Source: CAUZIB01 sp963578805
GTDB taxonomy: Bacteria; Acidobacteriota; Vicinamibacteria; Vicinamibacterales; UBA8438
Assembly (NCBI GenBank): GCA_963578805.1
Contig: CAUZDY010000009.1
Location: forward strand, 1 to 64,000
DNA: 64,000 bases
Direction of reading: 5' to 3'
In this document: one piece after another, positions 24,677-33,635 of the stretch
Numbering within the stretch: position 1 is the stretch's first letter
How the letters are laid out: every line of letters begins with the position of its first letter
Notes under the pieces: model-generated
The model's database searches: none
What the model saw: the letters and a program-made list of their open reading frames with translations, nothing else
What the model was told of the DNA's origin: nothing
Program-made: the position numbers and the translations under genes

Positions 24677-26281
24677 ATGAGGAAGATGACGATTAGTCGA
24701 CGCGAGCTGTTCCGTCGAGGCGGCGTGCTGGGTAGCTTGCTGGCACTGCCGTCACTATTGCCGCGGGTTCTCACGGCATCCATGGGCCGCCGCTCCGTCG
24801 CGGCCAGTGGCGTACAGCTCCGCGCCGAGGAAATCTATCAATCGATTGGGGTTAGGCCACTCGTTAACGCACGAGGCACATTCACGATTATCGGCGGCTC
24901 TCTGATGCTACCGGAGGTGCGGGCCGCTATGGACGAGGCCGCGAGGGCTTACGTCAACTTGGATGAGCTAACCGACGCTATCGGCGCGCGTTTGGCCGTC
25001 CTCACCGGCGCGGAATGGGGCATGGTGGCGTCCGGCTGTGCGGCGGCACTGACACATGCGACAGCCGCCTGCGTCGCAGGCGGCAATCCGGACCTCCACA
25101 TCCGCATCCCGAAGCTGGCCGGCTTTCCAAAAGACGAGGTTGTCATCCCACGACACTCGCGTAACGTCTACGACGCCTCGGTGCGGGCGGTTGGCGTGCG
25201 AGTGATCGAGGTGGCGACACGTGAAGAGTTGGAGGCGGCTCTGGGGCCCCGCACCGCGATGATCTACCTCTTTGCCGGGCCCAGGATGGACGAGAGCGAG
25301 TTGAGCCTGCAAGACATTGCCCCGCTTGCGCAATCGCGTGGAGTCCCGATCCTCGTCGATGCCGCGGCCGAGAAGCTGACGATTCCCAACGTGCACCTAC
25401 AGCGGGGCGCGACGCTTGTCGGCTACAGCGGCGGCAAGTGTCTGCGCGGACCGCAGACGGCAGGCCTCTTGCTCGGCCGCAAGAATCTGGTCCGCGCTGC
25501 CTGGATCCACAGCGCACCCCACCACGGCTTTGGACGTGCTATGAAGGTTGGTAAGGAGGAAGCCATGGGCATGCTCATGGCGGTCGAGATGTGGGTCAAG
25601 CGGGATCACGATGCGGAATGGGCGGAGTGGACATCGTGGCTCGAGCACATCGCGGACCGGGTCGCCGTGATTGACGGCGTAACCACGAGGATCGTCCAAC
25701 CGCGGGGACTCTCAAACCACACTCCATCTCTCAGAATTCTTTGGGACCGCGATCGCGCCGGCATGTCCGGCGAGACAGTCTCCCAGATGCTCTTCGACTC
25801 GGATCCTCGTATTACGCTCAGCGCGGTCGATGGCGATCGCGTGCCGGCACAAACCGGTATTTCGGTCAACCCGTATATGCTGTCGCCAGGCAATGAGCGG
25901 GTCGTGGCCGACCGCCTGTACGAGGTACTGTCGAGCCAAGCGCATACGCCAATCCCTGCACCCAGACCGCCGGTAGCTGATCTGACCGGCGAGTGGACTG
26001 CGGAGATTCAGTATGCGGCCGGGAGGTCAAGTCACACACTCCACTTGCGCCAGCGTGGCAACGATGTCACGGGCGCCCACCAAGGTGACTTCCTCACGCG
26101 CGATCTCAGCGGCACGCTCGACGGGAACGCCCTCCGGGTTCGGAGCACCTACAGCGGGCAGACCGGTGATGCGCTGATCTTTACTTTTTCTGGAACGGTC
26201 ACGGGCGACCAGATCTCCGGCACACTCGACATGGGCGAGTACCTGGGTGCAACATGGACAGCTACACGGCGCGCGGTCTAG
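24677..26281 (+). CDS. Tat-exported SelA-like PLP enzyme with C-terminal beta domain
   Basis: A 534-aa fold-type I PLP protein of the SelA/D-glucosaminate ammonia-lyase group. An N-terminal twin-arginine signal is visible (SRRELFRRGG, then a hydrophobic stretch GSLLALPSLLP). The PLP domain starts near IGVRPLVNARGTFT, typical of this group, with VDAAAEK binding the cofactor and the Schiff-base Lys in YSGGKCLRGPQTAGLL. After about residue 435 comes a beta-rich domain (LTGEWTAEIQYAAG; LHLRQRGNDVTG). Family knowledge suggests ammonia elimination from an amino acid or amino-sugar acid. A RidA homologue follows 52 bases later, which fits an enamine product. True SelA has no export signal, so this is not the tRNA(Sec) enzyme. 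Confidence 0.83.
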   Translation: MRKMTISRRELFRRGGVLGSLLALPSLLPRVLTASMGRRSVAASGVQLRAEEIYQSIGVRPLVNARGTFTIIGGSLMLPEVRAAMDEAARAYVNLDELTDAIGARLAVLTGAEWGMVASGCAAALTHATAACVAGGNPDLHIRIPKLAGFPKDEVVIPRHSRNVYDASVRAVGVRVIEVATREELEAALGPRTAMIYLFAGPRMDESELSLQDIAPLAQSRGVPILVDAAAEKLTIPNVHLQRGATLVGYSGGKCLRGPQTAGLLLGRKNLVRAAWIHSAPHHGFGRAMKVGKEEAMGMLMAVEMWVKRDHDAEWAEWTSWLEHIADRVAVIDGVTTRIVQPRGLSNHTPSLRILWDRDRAGMSGETVSQMLFDSDPRITLSAVDGDRVPAQTGISVNPYMLSPGNERVVADRLYEVLSSQAHTPIPAPRPPVADLTGEWTAEIQYAAGRSSHTLHLRQRGNDVTGAHQGDFLTRDLSGTLDGNALRVRSTYSGQTGDALIFTFSGTVTGDQISGTLDMGEYLGATWTATRRAV

Positions 26282-26333
26282 AAGAGGACAGGAAGCAAGC
26301 CTAGCCCAGACCAGAATGGCCGAGGAGGCGACT

Positions 26334-26813
26334 ATGGGGCGATCGAATCGAAGGAAGTTCTTAAAGCAAACACCGATCATAGCGGCGACCGCAGTAGCAG
26401 CCGCTGTACCTGCGGTCGCACGCGCAGCGCCGCAGACCTCCGAGCCGCCGGGCAAGGTCGTGCACTGGAGCGGAGGTAGACGCCCGGCAGAGACGCCACT
26501 ATTTAGCGGGGTGGTGTCATATGGCAACCTCGTCTTTATCTCCGGCATCGGCGCGCATTTTCCAGGTGATATCACGGCCCACACGGATCACGTGTTGATC
26601 GAGATTCAGAAGCGGCTTGAAGACGTCGGGTCGTCAATGGAAAAGGTACTAAAGGTGAACGTCTACCTTAACGACCTGGCGGATTATCAAAAAATGAACA
26701 ACGTGTTCCTTGGCCGATTCGGCCCTGAGCCAGGAGTGCGCACGACCATTGCTGCGGCGGGAGGCATTCCCGGTGACTCGCTCGTCGAGATTGACTGTAT
26801 CGCGTACGTGTAA
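26334..26813 (+). CDS. Exported RidA-family (YjgF/UK114) protein
   Basis: A 159-aa RidA fold protein that hydrolyses reactive enamine/imine intermediates. The ATG at 26334 has GAGGAGG about 7 bases upstream and is followed by SNRRKFLKQ, a twin-arginine-like signal, then IIAATAVAAAVPAVARA. The mature part keeps the RidA pattern: PLFSGVVSYGNLVFISGIG, VLKVNVYLNDLADYQKMN, and PGVRTTIAAAG with the Arg that holds the carboxylate of the imine. RidA proteins are usually cytoplasmic, so export together with the upstream PLP enzyme is unusual and suggests they work in series. Confidence 0.85.
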   Translation: MGRSNRRKFLKQTPIIAATAVAAAVPAVARAAPQTSEPPGKVVHWSGGRRPAETPLFSGVVSYGNLVFISGIGAHFPGDITAHTDHVLIEIQKRLEDVGSSMEKVLKVNVYLNDLADYQKMNNVFLGRFGPEPGVRTTIAAAGGIPGDSLVEIDCIAYV

Positions 26814-26960
26814 CACCTGTGCTGAATTACCCGGTACACTCTCGGAGCCACGACGAGCTCGGCAGACATCGTGCCTGCTCCTACACTAAGTGCACGGCAC
26901 CGTACCCTCTGTGACCTTTGTTCGCCGAGGTCGCGGTGACAGAGGAATCCTGAGGAAGAC

Positions 26961-28331
26961 ATGACACGACACCTGTCTACCTCCCTGCTTTTACTGGCCT
27001 TCGTTCCCATCGCAGGTCAGTCGACGCAGAACGTGGTTCAAGAGGGCTTCACCCTGAGTGTTCTAACGACGGGGCTGGAGTATCCCTGGGAGATCACCTG
27101 GGGACCCGACGGGCATCTCTGGGTGACCGAACGCACGGCCAAGCGCGTCACCCGCGTCAATCCGGTTGACGGAACCAAGAACGTCGCCGTCACGATCCCG
27201 GAAGCTTTCCAGAGCGTCGCTCAGGACGGCGTGCTCGGACTAGCGCTACATCCTAGGCTCTTGCAGGAGGTCGGCGAAGATTACGTCTATGTGGCGTTCA
27301 CCTATCAGGAAGACTCGCGCCCGCGTCTCAAGGTACGACGGTTCTTCTACGACTCGGTTACGCGCACGCTAGAGAGTCCGGTCGACCTCATCGTAGGACT
27401 CCCCGCACATGATGACCACGTGGCCGGCCGTCTCGCCATTGGACCCGACGAGAAGCTGTATCTGACCATCGGCGATCAGGGCAGTAACTGGCTCCAGAAC
27501 CACTGTAACCATAACCTGGCTCAGGATTTACCTACGGCTTCCGACGTGCAAGCGCGAGACTGGGCAAGTTACGAGGGCAAGGTGCTCCGGTTAAACTTCG
27601 ATGGTTCGATTCCATCAGACAATCCTTCGATTGGTGGTGTTCGCAGTCATATCTTTTCGTACGGGCACCGAAACCCTCAGGGGTTAGCGTTTGCTCTCGA
27701 CGGGTTGCTCTACGCGTCAGAGCACGGCCCGAGCACCGACGACGAATTGAACCTTATCGAGTCCGGCCAGAACTACGGATGGCCGCTGGTCGCCGGGTAT
27801 CAGGACGACCAATCGTACGCGTATTTCAACTGGTCGGCGTCACGCCCTGAATCGTGCAACGAATTAGAGTTCAGCATGACCGAGATTCCTGCATCAGTTC
27901 CGAGGAAGATGGAAACTGCTTGGAGCCATCCGGATTTTCAACCGCCGCTCCAGACGTTCTTCACAGTCCCGAACGGCTACGATTTCGTCGGGCAGGGCGG
28001 CGCCACGATTGCGCCATCAAGCCTCGAAATCTACACGCTGCGCGAGGACGGTATTCCAGGCTGGGCTGATTCACTACTCGTGCCAGGCATGATCAAGGGG
28101 CGGTTGTATCGGCAGAAGCTCTCTGCCGATGGCCGCTTGGCCGTGGGTGATCCGTTCGAGCTGTTCAGGACCGCCAATCGCTATCGCGACGTGGCTCTCA
28201 ACCCCAACGGTAGGACGATCTACATTGCGACCGACAACGCCGGACGCACGACGGGTCGAAACGGCGAGATGACGGAGGAGTTAGAGCACCCGGGGGCAAT
28301 CATTCAGTACACATACGACGATCAGCCATAA
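26961..28331 (+). CDS. PQQ-dependent soluble glucose/aldose dehydrogenase-like protein
   Basis: A 456-aa secreted six-blade propeller of the GDH/Asd family. A short signal ends near IAGQS. Seen: LEYPWEITWGPDGHLWVTER, DGVLGLALHP, DHVAGRLAIGPDEKLYLTIGDQG with the region that holds the catalytic His and calcium/PQQ contacts, GKVLRLNFDGSIPSDNP, and YGHRNPQGLAFALDGLLYASEHGP. These match quinoprotein sugar dehydrogenases closely. It probably oxidises a sugar or amino sugar outside the cytoplasm. A CxxxH in NHCNHN may be decorative. It follows the RidA gene on the same strand after 147 bases. Confidence 0.88.
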   Translation: MTRHLSTSLLLLAFVPIAGQSTQNVVQEGFTLSVLTTGLEYPWEITWGPDGHLWVTERTAKRVTRVNPVDGTKNVAVTIPEAFQSVAQDGVLGLALHPRLLQEVGEDYVYVAFTYQEDSRPRLKVRRFFYDSVTRTLESPVDLIVGLPAHDDHVAGRLAIGPDEKLYLTIGDQGSNWLQNHCNHNLAQDLPTASDVQARDWASYEGKVLRLNFDGSIPSDNPSIGGVRSHIFSYGHRNPQGLAFALDGLLYASEHGPSTDDELNLIESGQNYGWPLVAGYQDDQSYAYFNWSASRPESCNELEFSMTEIPASVPRKMETAWSHPDFQPPLQTFFTVPNGYDFVGQGGATIAPSSLEIYTLREDGIPGWADSLLVPGMIKGRLYRQKLSADGRLAVGDPFELFRTANRYRDVALNPNGRTIYIATDNAGRTTGRNGEMTEELEHPGAIIQYTYDDQP

Positions 28332-28460
28332 GTAATGGCGGTGAGTAAACTTCGCCCACAGCGGCACGGGCAAGTGTCCTCAGTGTTCCACTAAGCGCAC
28401 TCGAGTACCCTTGCAACCAATCGGTGCTTGGGCAGCCGACCTCTCGCCGGCACGTGAGCC

Positions 28461-28849
28461 CTAAAGCTGCCCCGTCAGCCCACAGCTGCCTTCGTGACAC
28501 ACATATTCGTAAAGCTTCGCTTTACAGTGATTCCGTCCACGCCGCCGACCTGGAACTGCAGCAACGTGAGTGGATAGGTGACGCTCTAGGGTCGAGTCCA
28601 CGTCATGGAGTCTTCCAACGTTAACTCGTAATTGATCATGTCTGCGTCGATGCAAGTGAAGAGCTCGACGACATGTCCACCCTCGAACGACTCAAAACAG
28701 TGAGTCTTATTCGACAAGCTCGTGGTCTCGACAACGAGCGTATGGCCTTCCCAGTGGCCAGAAGGATCCCCCATCCACCGATCCGACCTGCGGTGGCCGA
28801 TGGGGCGCTGCCAGTGAGCGGGTGTCCGGCACAACCTGGAGGGGATCAC
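28461..28849 (-). pseudogene. Broken acidobacterial secreted protein of unknown function
   Basis: The 3' part of a gene family common in Acidobacteria. Its conserved segments are in pieces: RWMGDPSGHWEGHTLVVETT and HVVELFTCIDADMINYELTL in one frame, ending MTWTRP then TAG. After the stop the same frame continues SVTYPLT, so a TGG Trp has become TAG. The last block KLYEYVCHEGSCGL is in another frame, so at least one frameshift also occurred, and it ends at TAG 28461-28463. No 5' part was found. Confidence 0.65.
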
Positions 28850-28868
28850 GTTCCAGACGCCGACCGAG

Positions 28869-29768
28869 CTACTGTTCTTGGTCCATCGGAAAGAGCGCCA
28901 TTAGAGAGAGCGGGTCAACCCTCGCATCGTTCAGGCGGACCGTCCAGTGGAGATGGGGCCCGGTGACGCGCCCGGTCGACCCGACAGTCCCAACCTGCTC
29001 TCCACGTTTGACCATCTCTCCCTCGACGACACCGATCGACGACAGGTGGGCAAAATAGGAGTAGAGGCCCCACCCGTGATCGATGATGACCACATTCCCA
29101 GAAAAATAGAGGTTTCCTGCCAGAACCACCGTTCCCCCATTTGGTGCTGCAATGGGCGTCCCTTCACCCGCTCGGAAATCGGTCCCACTGTGCGGACTGC
29201 GCGGCTCGCCATTGTAAACGCTGCGACGACCGAAGCTACTAGTCGAACTACCGGATACCGGCCGGAGAAACCCGCCATCCCACTGGCGTTCTGGGCTCGA
29301 CGCCTGAAAAATCTCCCGCTGGCGCACCGCCTCCCTGGCAATGCGCTCAAGGACATCCGCGGGAGGATTGACGAAGCTCGGGTTGACACTGAGGTGACGA
29401 GTCGGAAACTCCTTCGGAGTCACGCTGAGCCGATACGTCGCGCGGATCGTGTCGCCGTTCGCCAGTGTCGCCCGTACGGCCAACGCGTGGTCGCCGGGGC
29501 GCGTCTCCAGGTCGATTCCAATAACGCCATTCCACACGCCGCCAGTCACATCCTGGAAAAACCTGACCGCCACACCGAAGGCAACCGCCTGCACCGAGAT
29601 AACCGGCTCAGATGGCCGCACCTGGATCACCACGACTTCACCAGGCTGAGCCGACCTGGCGTGGTGTCCAATGTCGAGCAAAGGTTCCGCTATGCTCAGA
29701 CCAGTGCCGCTGATGGCTGTCAGCGCGACAAGGCTCAACCCTGATACCACTCGCCAAAACAGTCGCAT
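28869..29768 (-). CDS. M23 family (LytM) metallopeptidase
   Basis: A 299-aa exported peptidoglycan endopeptidase-like protein. The ATG at 29768 starts MRLFWRVVSGLSLVALTAISG, a signal peptide. The middle is a beta domain. The LytM domain carries the zinc ligands HSGTDFRAGEGTP (His and Asp) and GPHLHWTVRLND (HxH), plus GWGLYSYFAHLS. All catalytic positions are intact. It probably cuts cross-linking peptides in the periplasm or regulates an amidase. It starts 86 bases after the frc stop codon and could be read with it. Confidence 0.88.
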   Translation of the reverse strand: MRLFWRVVSGLSLVALTAISGTGLSIAEPLLDIGHHARSAQPGEVVVIQVRPSEPVISVQAVAFGVAVRFFQDVTGGVWNGVIGIDLETRPGDHALAVRATLANGDTIRATYRLSVTPKEFPTRHLSVNPSFVNPPADVLERIAREAVRQREIFQASSPERQWDGGFLRPVSGSSTSSFGRRSVYNGEPRSPHSGTDFRAGEGTPIAAPNGGTVVLAGNLYFSGNVVIIDHGWGLYSYFAHLSSIGVVEGEMVKRGEQVGTVGSTGRVTGPHLHWTVRLNDARVDPLSLMALFPMDQEQ

Positions 29769-29853
29769 GAGTTTGGATCTCTCTTGATCCGCTTCTCGGT
29801 CGTTCGCCACCGATCCATTGTGACGAAACACCTCATGGAGAATGGACACCCCA

Positions 29854-31113
29854 CTAGACTGCTCCATCGCTTCGGACCGCTACCGTCTCCGCGGGGGTCA
29901 TTCCCAGAACGGTCTCCAATATCTCTTCCGTGTGCTCTCCTAGTAATGGAGAACGCGTGACCTCGGCCGGTGAGTCTGACAGCTTGATCGGATTACCCAC
30001 GGTAAGATACGCGCCGCGGGTTGGGTGATCAACATCGACAACTGTCCCAGTAGCTCTCAGTGACGGCTCCTTAGCAAGCTCCTTCATCGACAATACCGGT
30101 CCACACGGAACATTGAGGGGATTCAATGTTTCCATCACCTCGAACTTGCTCTTGGTCATCGTCCATCGCTCGATTTCGGCAAACATCTGACCAAGCTTTG
30201 GCATTCGAGCCTGCGGAGTGTTCCATTCAGGATCGTCAACCCAGTCGCTGCGGCCGATGGCCTGGGCGAGATTGTTGAAAGCCGCCGCCTGAGTGATAAT
30301 GTAGATATACGCATTCGGGTCGCTCTCCCACCCTCGGCATTTGACGATCCAGCCTGGCTGCCCCCCACCCGACGCGTTCCCCGATCTGGGTGTGGCGTCT
30401 CCAAACGTCCCGTCGGGATACTGCGGATACTCGGTCAACGGACCGTGCTTCAGACGCTGCTGGTCACGGAGCTTGACCCGGCAGAGATTAAGCACCGCAT
30501 CCTGCATCGCACAGACGACCCGCTGGCCCTTACCTGACCGCTCGCGTTGAAACAGTGCCGTCACGATCCCAAGGGCCAGGTGCACACCGGTCCCAGAATC
30601 GCCGATTTGCGCGCCGGTGACGGTCGGTGGTCCGTCGTCAAAACCGGTCGTGCTCGCGCCGCCGCCTGTGCACTGGGCGACATTCTCGTAGACCTTGCAC
30701 TCCTCATACGGTCCCGGACCGAAACCTTTGATCGACGCGTAGACCATGCGTGGGTTGATCGTCTGGATCCTCTCCCAGGAGAACCCCATACGGTCGAGTG
30801 CGCCAGGCGCGAAGTTCTCGACAAGCACGTCGCATGCCTCAATCAGCTTCGTGAAAATCATCTGACCGGTCGGGTGCTTCGTGTTCAGCGTAATACTCCG
30901 CTTGTTGTGGTTCAGCATCGTGAAGTAGAGGCTGTCAACGTCAGGAAGGTCTCTGAGTTGACCACGTGTCGCATCACCGGTCCCCGGCCGCTCAACCTTG
31001 ATCACGTCGGCGCCAAACCACGCCAGCAGCTGCGTGCAGGTTGGACCCGATTGAACATGGGTCATGTCGAGAATTCGTACTCCGTCGAGGGCTTTCATTT
31101 CGGTCTCCGTCAA
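29854..31113 (-). CDS. frc: Formyl-CoA:oxalate CoA-transferase-like CaiB/BaiF enzyme
   Basis: A 419-aa class III CoA-transferase. It follows Frc closely: DGVRILDMTHVQSGPTCTQLL, WFGADVIKVERPGTGDATRG, LRDLPDVDSLYFTMLNHNKRS, YASIKGFGPGPYEECK, and TGAQIGDSGTGVHLALGI with the catalytic Asp. A Gly-rich loop SGNASGGGQPGW is present too. Frc transfers CoA to oxalate using formyl-CoA. Its usual partner oxalyl-CoA decarboxylase is not within this window, so substrate could differ. Upstream on the same strand lies a PanE-like reductase with only 19 bases between. Confidence 0.85.
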   Translation of the reverse strand: MTETEMKALDGVRILDMTHVQSGPTCTQLLAWFGADVIKVERPGTGDATRGQLRDLPDVDSLYFTMLNHNKRSITLNTKHPTGQMIFTKLIEACDVLVENFAPGALDRMGFSWERIQTINPRMVYASIKGFGPGPYEECKVYENVAQCTGGGASTTGFDDGPPTVTGAQIGDSGTGVHLALGIVTALFQRERSGKGQRVVCAMQDAVLNLCRVKLRDQQRLKHGPLTEYPQYPDGTFGDATPRSGNASGGGQPGWIVKCRGWESDPNAYIYIITQAAAFNNLAQAIGRSDWVDDPEWNTPQARMPKLGQMFAEIERWTMTKSKFEVMETLNPLNVPCGPVLSMKELAKEPSLRATGTVVDVDHPTRGAYLTVGNPIKLSDSPAEVTRSPLLGEHTEEILETVLGMTPAETVAVRSDGAV

Positions 31114-31132
31114 TAGTGTCAGTGCTCGGTCG

Positions 31133-32143
31133 TCACGATCTGGTGGGTACGCCTCTCACGCCAACTTGCTCTGTCTGGAGGGTCTTGTTCAGTAGGCTGA
31201 CGCACGCATAAAGCGCCTGCAGGGTCGGTACTTCGACACCGGTCAACTCAGCCAACTCGACTACGGCACCAAGCATCCCGTCGACCTCGAGCGGCTTCCC
31301 CGCCTCGACATCCTGCAGCATTGATGTCTTGTGTTTACCGACTGCCTCCGCTCCCGCAATCCGACGCTCCATCGGAACCCGAAACGACGCACCGAGTCGG
31401 TGAGCCACGGCCTGCGCTTCAGTCATCATTGTCACGGTTAGGTCTCGTGTCAGTGAAAACTGACAGATGTCGACCAAGGTCGAATGGGTCATGGCACTAA
31501 TCGGGTTGAATGTCAGATTTCCCCACAGCTTCAGCCAAATCTCAGATCGGATATCGTCGAGCACCCTCGATTTGAAGCCCGCCTCGACCAGAACGTCCGC
31601 CAGTCGTCGCACCCGTTCGGACCCACTGCCATCAAGCTCTCCAACCGGGAATCGGTTGCCTTCGACGTGACGAATCACACCGGGCTTTGCGATCGTGGCC
31701 GCCGGATAGGCGATACACCCGATGAGTCGGTCCGGGTCGATACTGGTCAGGAGCACACCTTTAGGGTCGACAGCGTTGACCCCACGATTGGCGTAATCAC
31801 CCTCAAGCTTCTGGAAGTACCACCACGGAATCCCATTCTGCAATGTCACCATGACCGTGGCAGGACCAAAGAGGACTGGCAGGTCAGCAACGACGGTCTC
31901 AATCTGATGGGCCTTGAGAGCGAGGAGTACGACATCTTGCGGGGCGAGATCACGAATCCGGTCTGTCGCGACTAGCCCGTCAGCCACGAGCGTCTGGTCC
32001 TCCTCGATCAGTGTGAGCCCGTCCGACCGAATGGCGGTAAGATGCGGGCCTCGCGCCACGACTGACACATCGTGGCCAGCATCGGCCAGGCGCACCGCCA
32101 GATATCCGCCGATCGCGCCGGCACCGACAACGCAAATCTTCAT
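31133..32143 (-). CDS. 2-dehydropantoate 2-reductase-like (PanE/ApbA family)
   Basis: A 336-aa NADPH-dependent reductase. The Rossmann motif is CVVGAGAIGGYLAVRLADAG at the N-terminus, and the catalytic Lys is in VVLLALKAHQIE. The C-terminal helical domain has EIWLKLWGNLTFNPISAMT, the usual substrate-binding block with Asn. Ketopantoate reductase makes pantoate for CoA synthesis. Placement between a CoA-transferase and a transporter rather than with panB or panC leaves the physiological 2-keto acid open. No start problem: ATG at 32143. Confidence 0.85.
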   Translation of the reverse strand: MKICVVGAGAIGGYLAVRLADAGHDVSVVARGPHLTAIRSDGLTLIEEDQTLVADGLVATDRIRDLAPQDVVLLALKAHQIETVVADLPVLFGPATVMVTLQNGIPWWYFQKLEGDYANRGVNAVDPKGVLLTSIDPDRLIGCIAYPAATIAKPGVIRHVEGNRFPVGELDGSGSERVRRLADVLVEAGFKSRVLDDIRSEIWLKLWGNLTFNPISAMTHSTLVDICQFSLTRDLTVTMMTEAQAVAHRLGASFRVPMERRIAGAEAVGKHKTSMLQDVEAGKPLEVDGMLGAVVELAELTGVEVPTLQALYACVSLLNKTLQTEQVGVRGVPTRS

Positions 32144-32159
32144 ACGATCCTCGCTCTCA

Positions 32160-33635
32160 TCATCCGAAGAGGGTCAGGCCGAAGACCCGAGCAAGGATGA
32201 CGATCAGAGTCAGGCCTGTAAACACCGCAAAGCTCAGCCAACCGAACCACCTTGCGAACAGGGAGGGGTAGAACACATCATCGGTCCGCGAGATCACGGT
32301 CACGCAATAGTAAAGGTTTAGAAAGTAGATGACCGGGGCCACAAAGAGTGCAAGCGCCGACGCCACGAGCACAAGCCAAACCGGCCGCTGGAAGCCGGAG
32401 ATGATCGCCACCGATGCCACCAAGGAGTACAACATTGTGATTCGATAGATGTTGTACTCCGAGTACCAACGCCCCAAACGGGCGGCGTCGAGATCTTCAC
32501 GTGCGAGCCCAGACAGAGCGGCCGTCGGCCGAAACAGGTTTCGGCAACACGCACCCACGACGCGGGGCCAACCATCAAAATAGTTAAATACGGTCGAGAA
32601 GGTTGCCGCAAAAGCGCCGACTAAGAACACCAGCATCATCTGGGGACCGACGCTTCGTGTGAAAACACCGGCAATCTCTCCAATCACCGCATTGCCCTCA
32701 ACCGGGCTCGGATATAACCAGACCGCCGATAGCAGAAGAAAAATCACCGCAATGACAAACGATACGGCATGTCCAATCCCAAAGTCCCACTCGCCGATGC
32801 GAAACCAGCGGTGGCAATACTCGCGCGCGTGCGAGGAAAGTCCCGCCGTATCGACCCGTAGATCGGCTGCCGTCGACGTCAACGGGTCGAACCGCGGCGC
32901 GAGACCGACGCGCTCCAGATGGCCGCGAATTCGGCCCATACCCACCTTCTTCGCCTTACCCCACTCCGACGCCTGGAGCGAGACATCGATGCCGGTTGGA
33001 AGTAGGCCTAGGAAGGCCGCAATGACAAGCCACGAGCCCTCGGGTACTTCAACCACAAAAAATCGACCGAGCGCCGCCACCGGCGCTGGCTCGGCAAAGT
33101 AGACGGCCACAGTCGAGAAAAACAACATCGCAGCCAGCACCTTTGTTGCAATCTCAAGTGTGGCATACCGGCCAGCCAGGAGTAACGTGACCGAGAGAAG
33201 GCCCAAGACGATACCGTAGATCTGAATCGGAATGCCCAATCCCAAGTACTCGGCGAAAAAGTAATAGACCACTGCCGCGGCTGCCGCGAGGCGTCCAGCC
33301 TGACCGATTGCGCACTGCAGGAGTGTCGTAACCAGGACATACCAGAGTGGCCATTTTCCAGGCGCCGTCGCGTAGGCGTCGAGCATGCTACGCCCGGTCG
33401 CATGCGTAAACCGAAACGCCATCTCGAACCCGTAATACTTGAAGATGTACGCGACGGGAATACACCAGAGCAGTGCGTATTCGAAACGTCCACCCGCTAC
33501 AGGTGCGGTGACGAGATGACTCGTCCCGATGCCTGTCATCATCAGGAGGACACCGGGGCCGAAGTTCTGGGTGAGCGACCTCAGGTTGGTTTTGGGAAGT
33601 ACGAGCTGGTCGAGAGTCTCCGGTTCACCCGGCAT
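32160..33635 (-). CDS. Atypical Nramp-related transporter
   Basis: A 491-aa membrane protein with about eleven hydrophobic segments, related to Nramp divalent-metal transporters. TM1 reads GPGVLLMMTGIGTSHLV; the DPGN metal site of canonical Nramp is replaced by a GTSH-like sequence. The TM6 region GLLPTGIDVSLQASEW also differs from the usual MPH motif. So classic Mn/Fe transport is doubtful. A later KKVGMGRIRGHLERVG loop is charged. The ATG at 33635 lies inside the last codons of the upstream gene (ATGCCGGGTGA), an 11-base overlap that implies coupling. Confidence 0.78.
   Translation of the reverse strand: MPGEPETLDQLVLPKTNLRSLTQNFGPGVLLMMTGIGTSHLVTAPVAGGRFEYALLWCIPVAYIFKYYGFEMAFRFTHATGRSMLDAYATAPGKWPLWYVLVTTLLQCAIGQAGRLAAAAAVVYYFFAEYLGLGIPIQIYGIVLGLLSVTLLLAGRYATLEIATKVLAAMLFFSTVAVYFAEPAPVAALGRFFVVEVPEGSWLVIAAFLGLLPTGIDVSLQASEWGKAKKVGMGRIRGHLERVGLAPRFDPLTSTAADLRVDTAGLSSHAREYCHRWFRIGEWDFGIGHAVSFVIAVIFLLLSAVWLYPSPVEGNAVIGEIAGVFTRSVGPQMMLVFLVGAFAATFSTVFNYFDGWPRVVGACCRNLFRPTAALSGLAREDLDAARLGRWYSEYNIYRITMLYSLVASVAIISGFQRPVWLVLVASALALFVAPVIYFLNLYYCVTVISRTDDVFYPSLFARWFGWLSFAVFTGLTLIVILARVFGLTLFG

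Noticed and set aside
24677..26281. Reading the SelA-like gene as the selenocysteine synthase partner of the predicted selenoprotein
   Set aside because: It has a twin-arginine export signal and an extra C-terminal domain, unlike cytoplasmic SelA.
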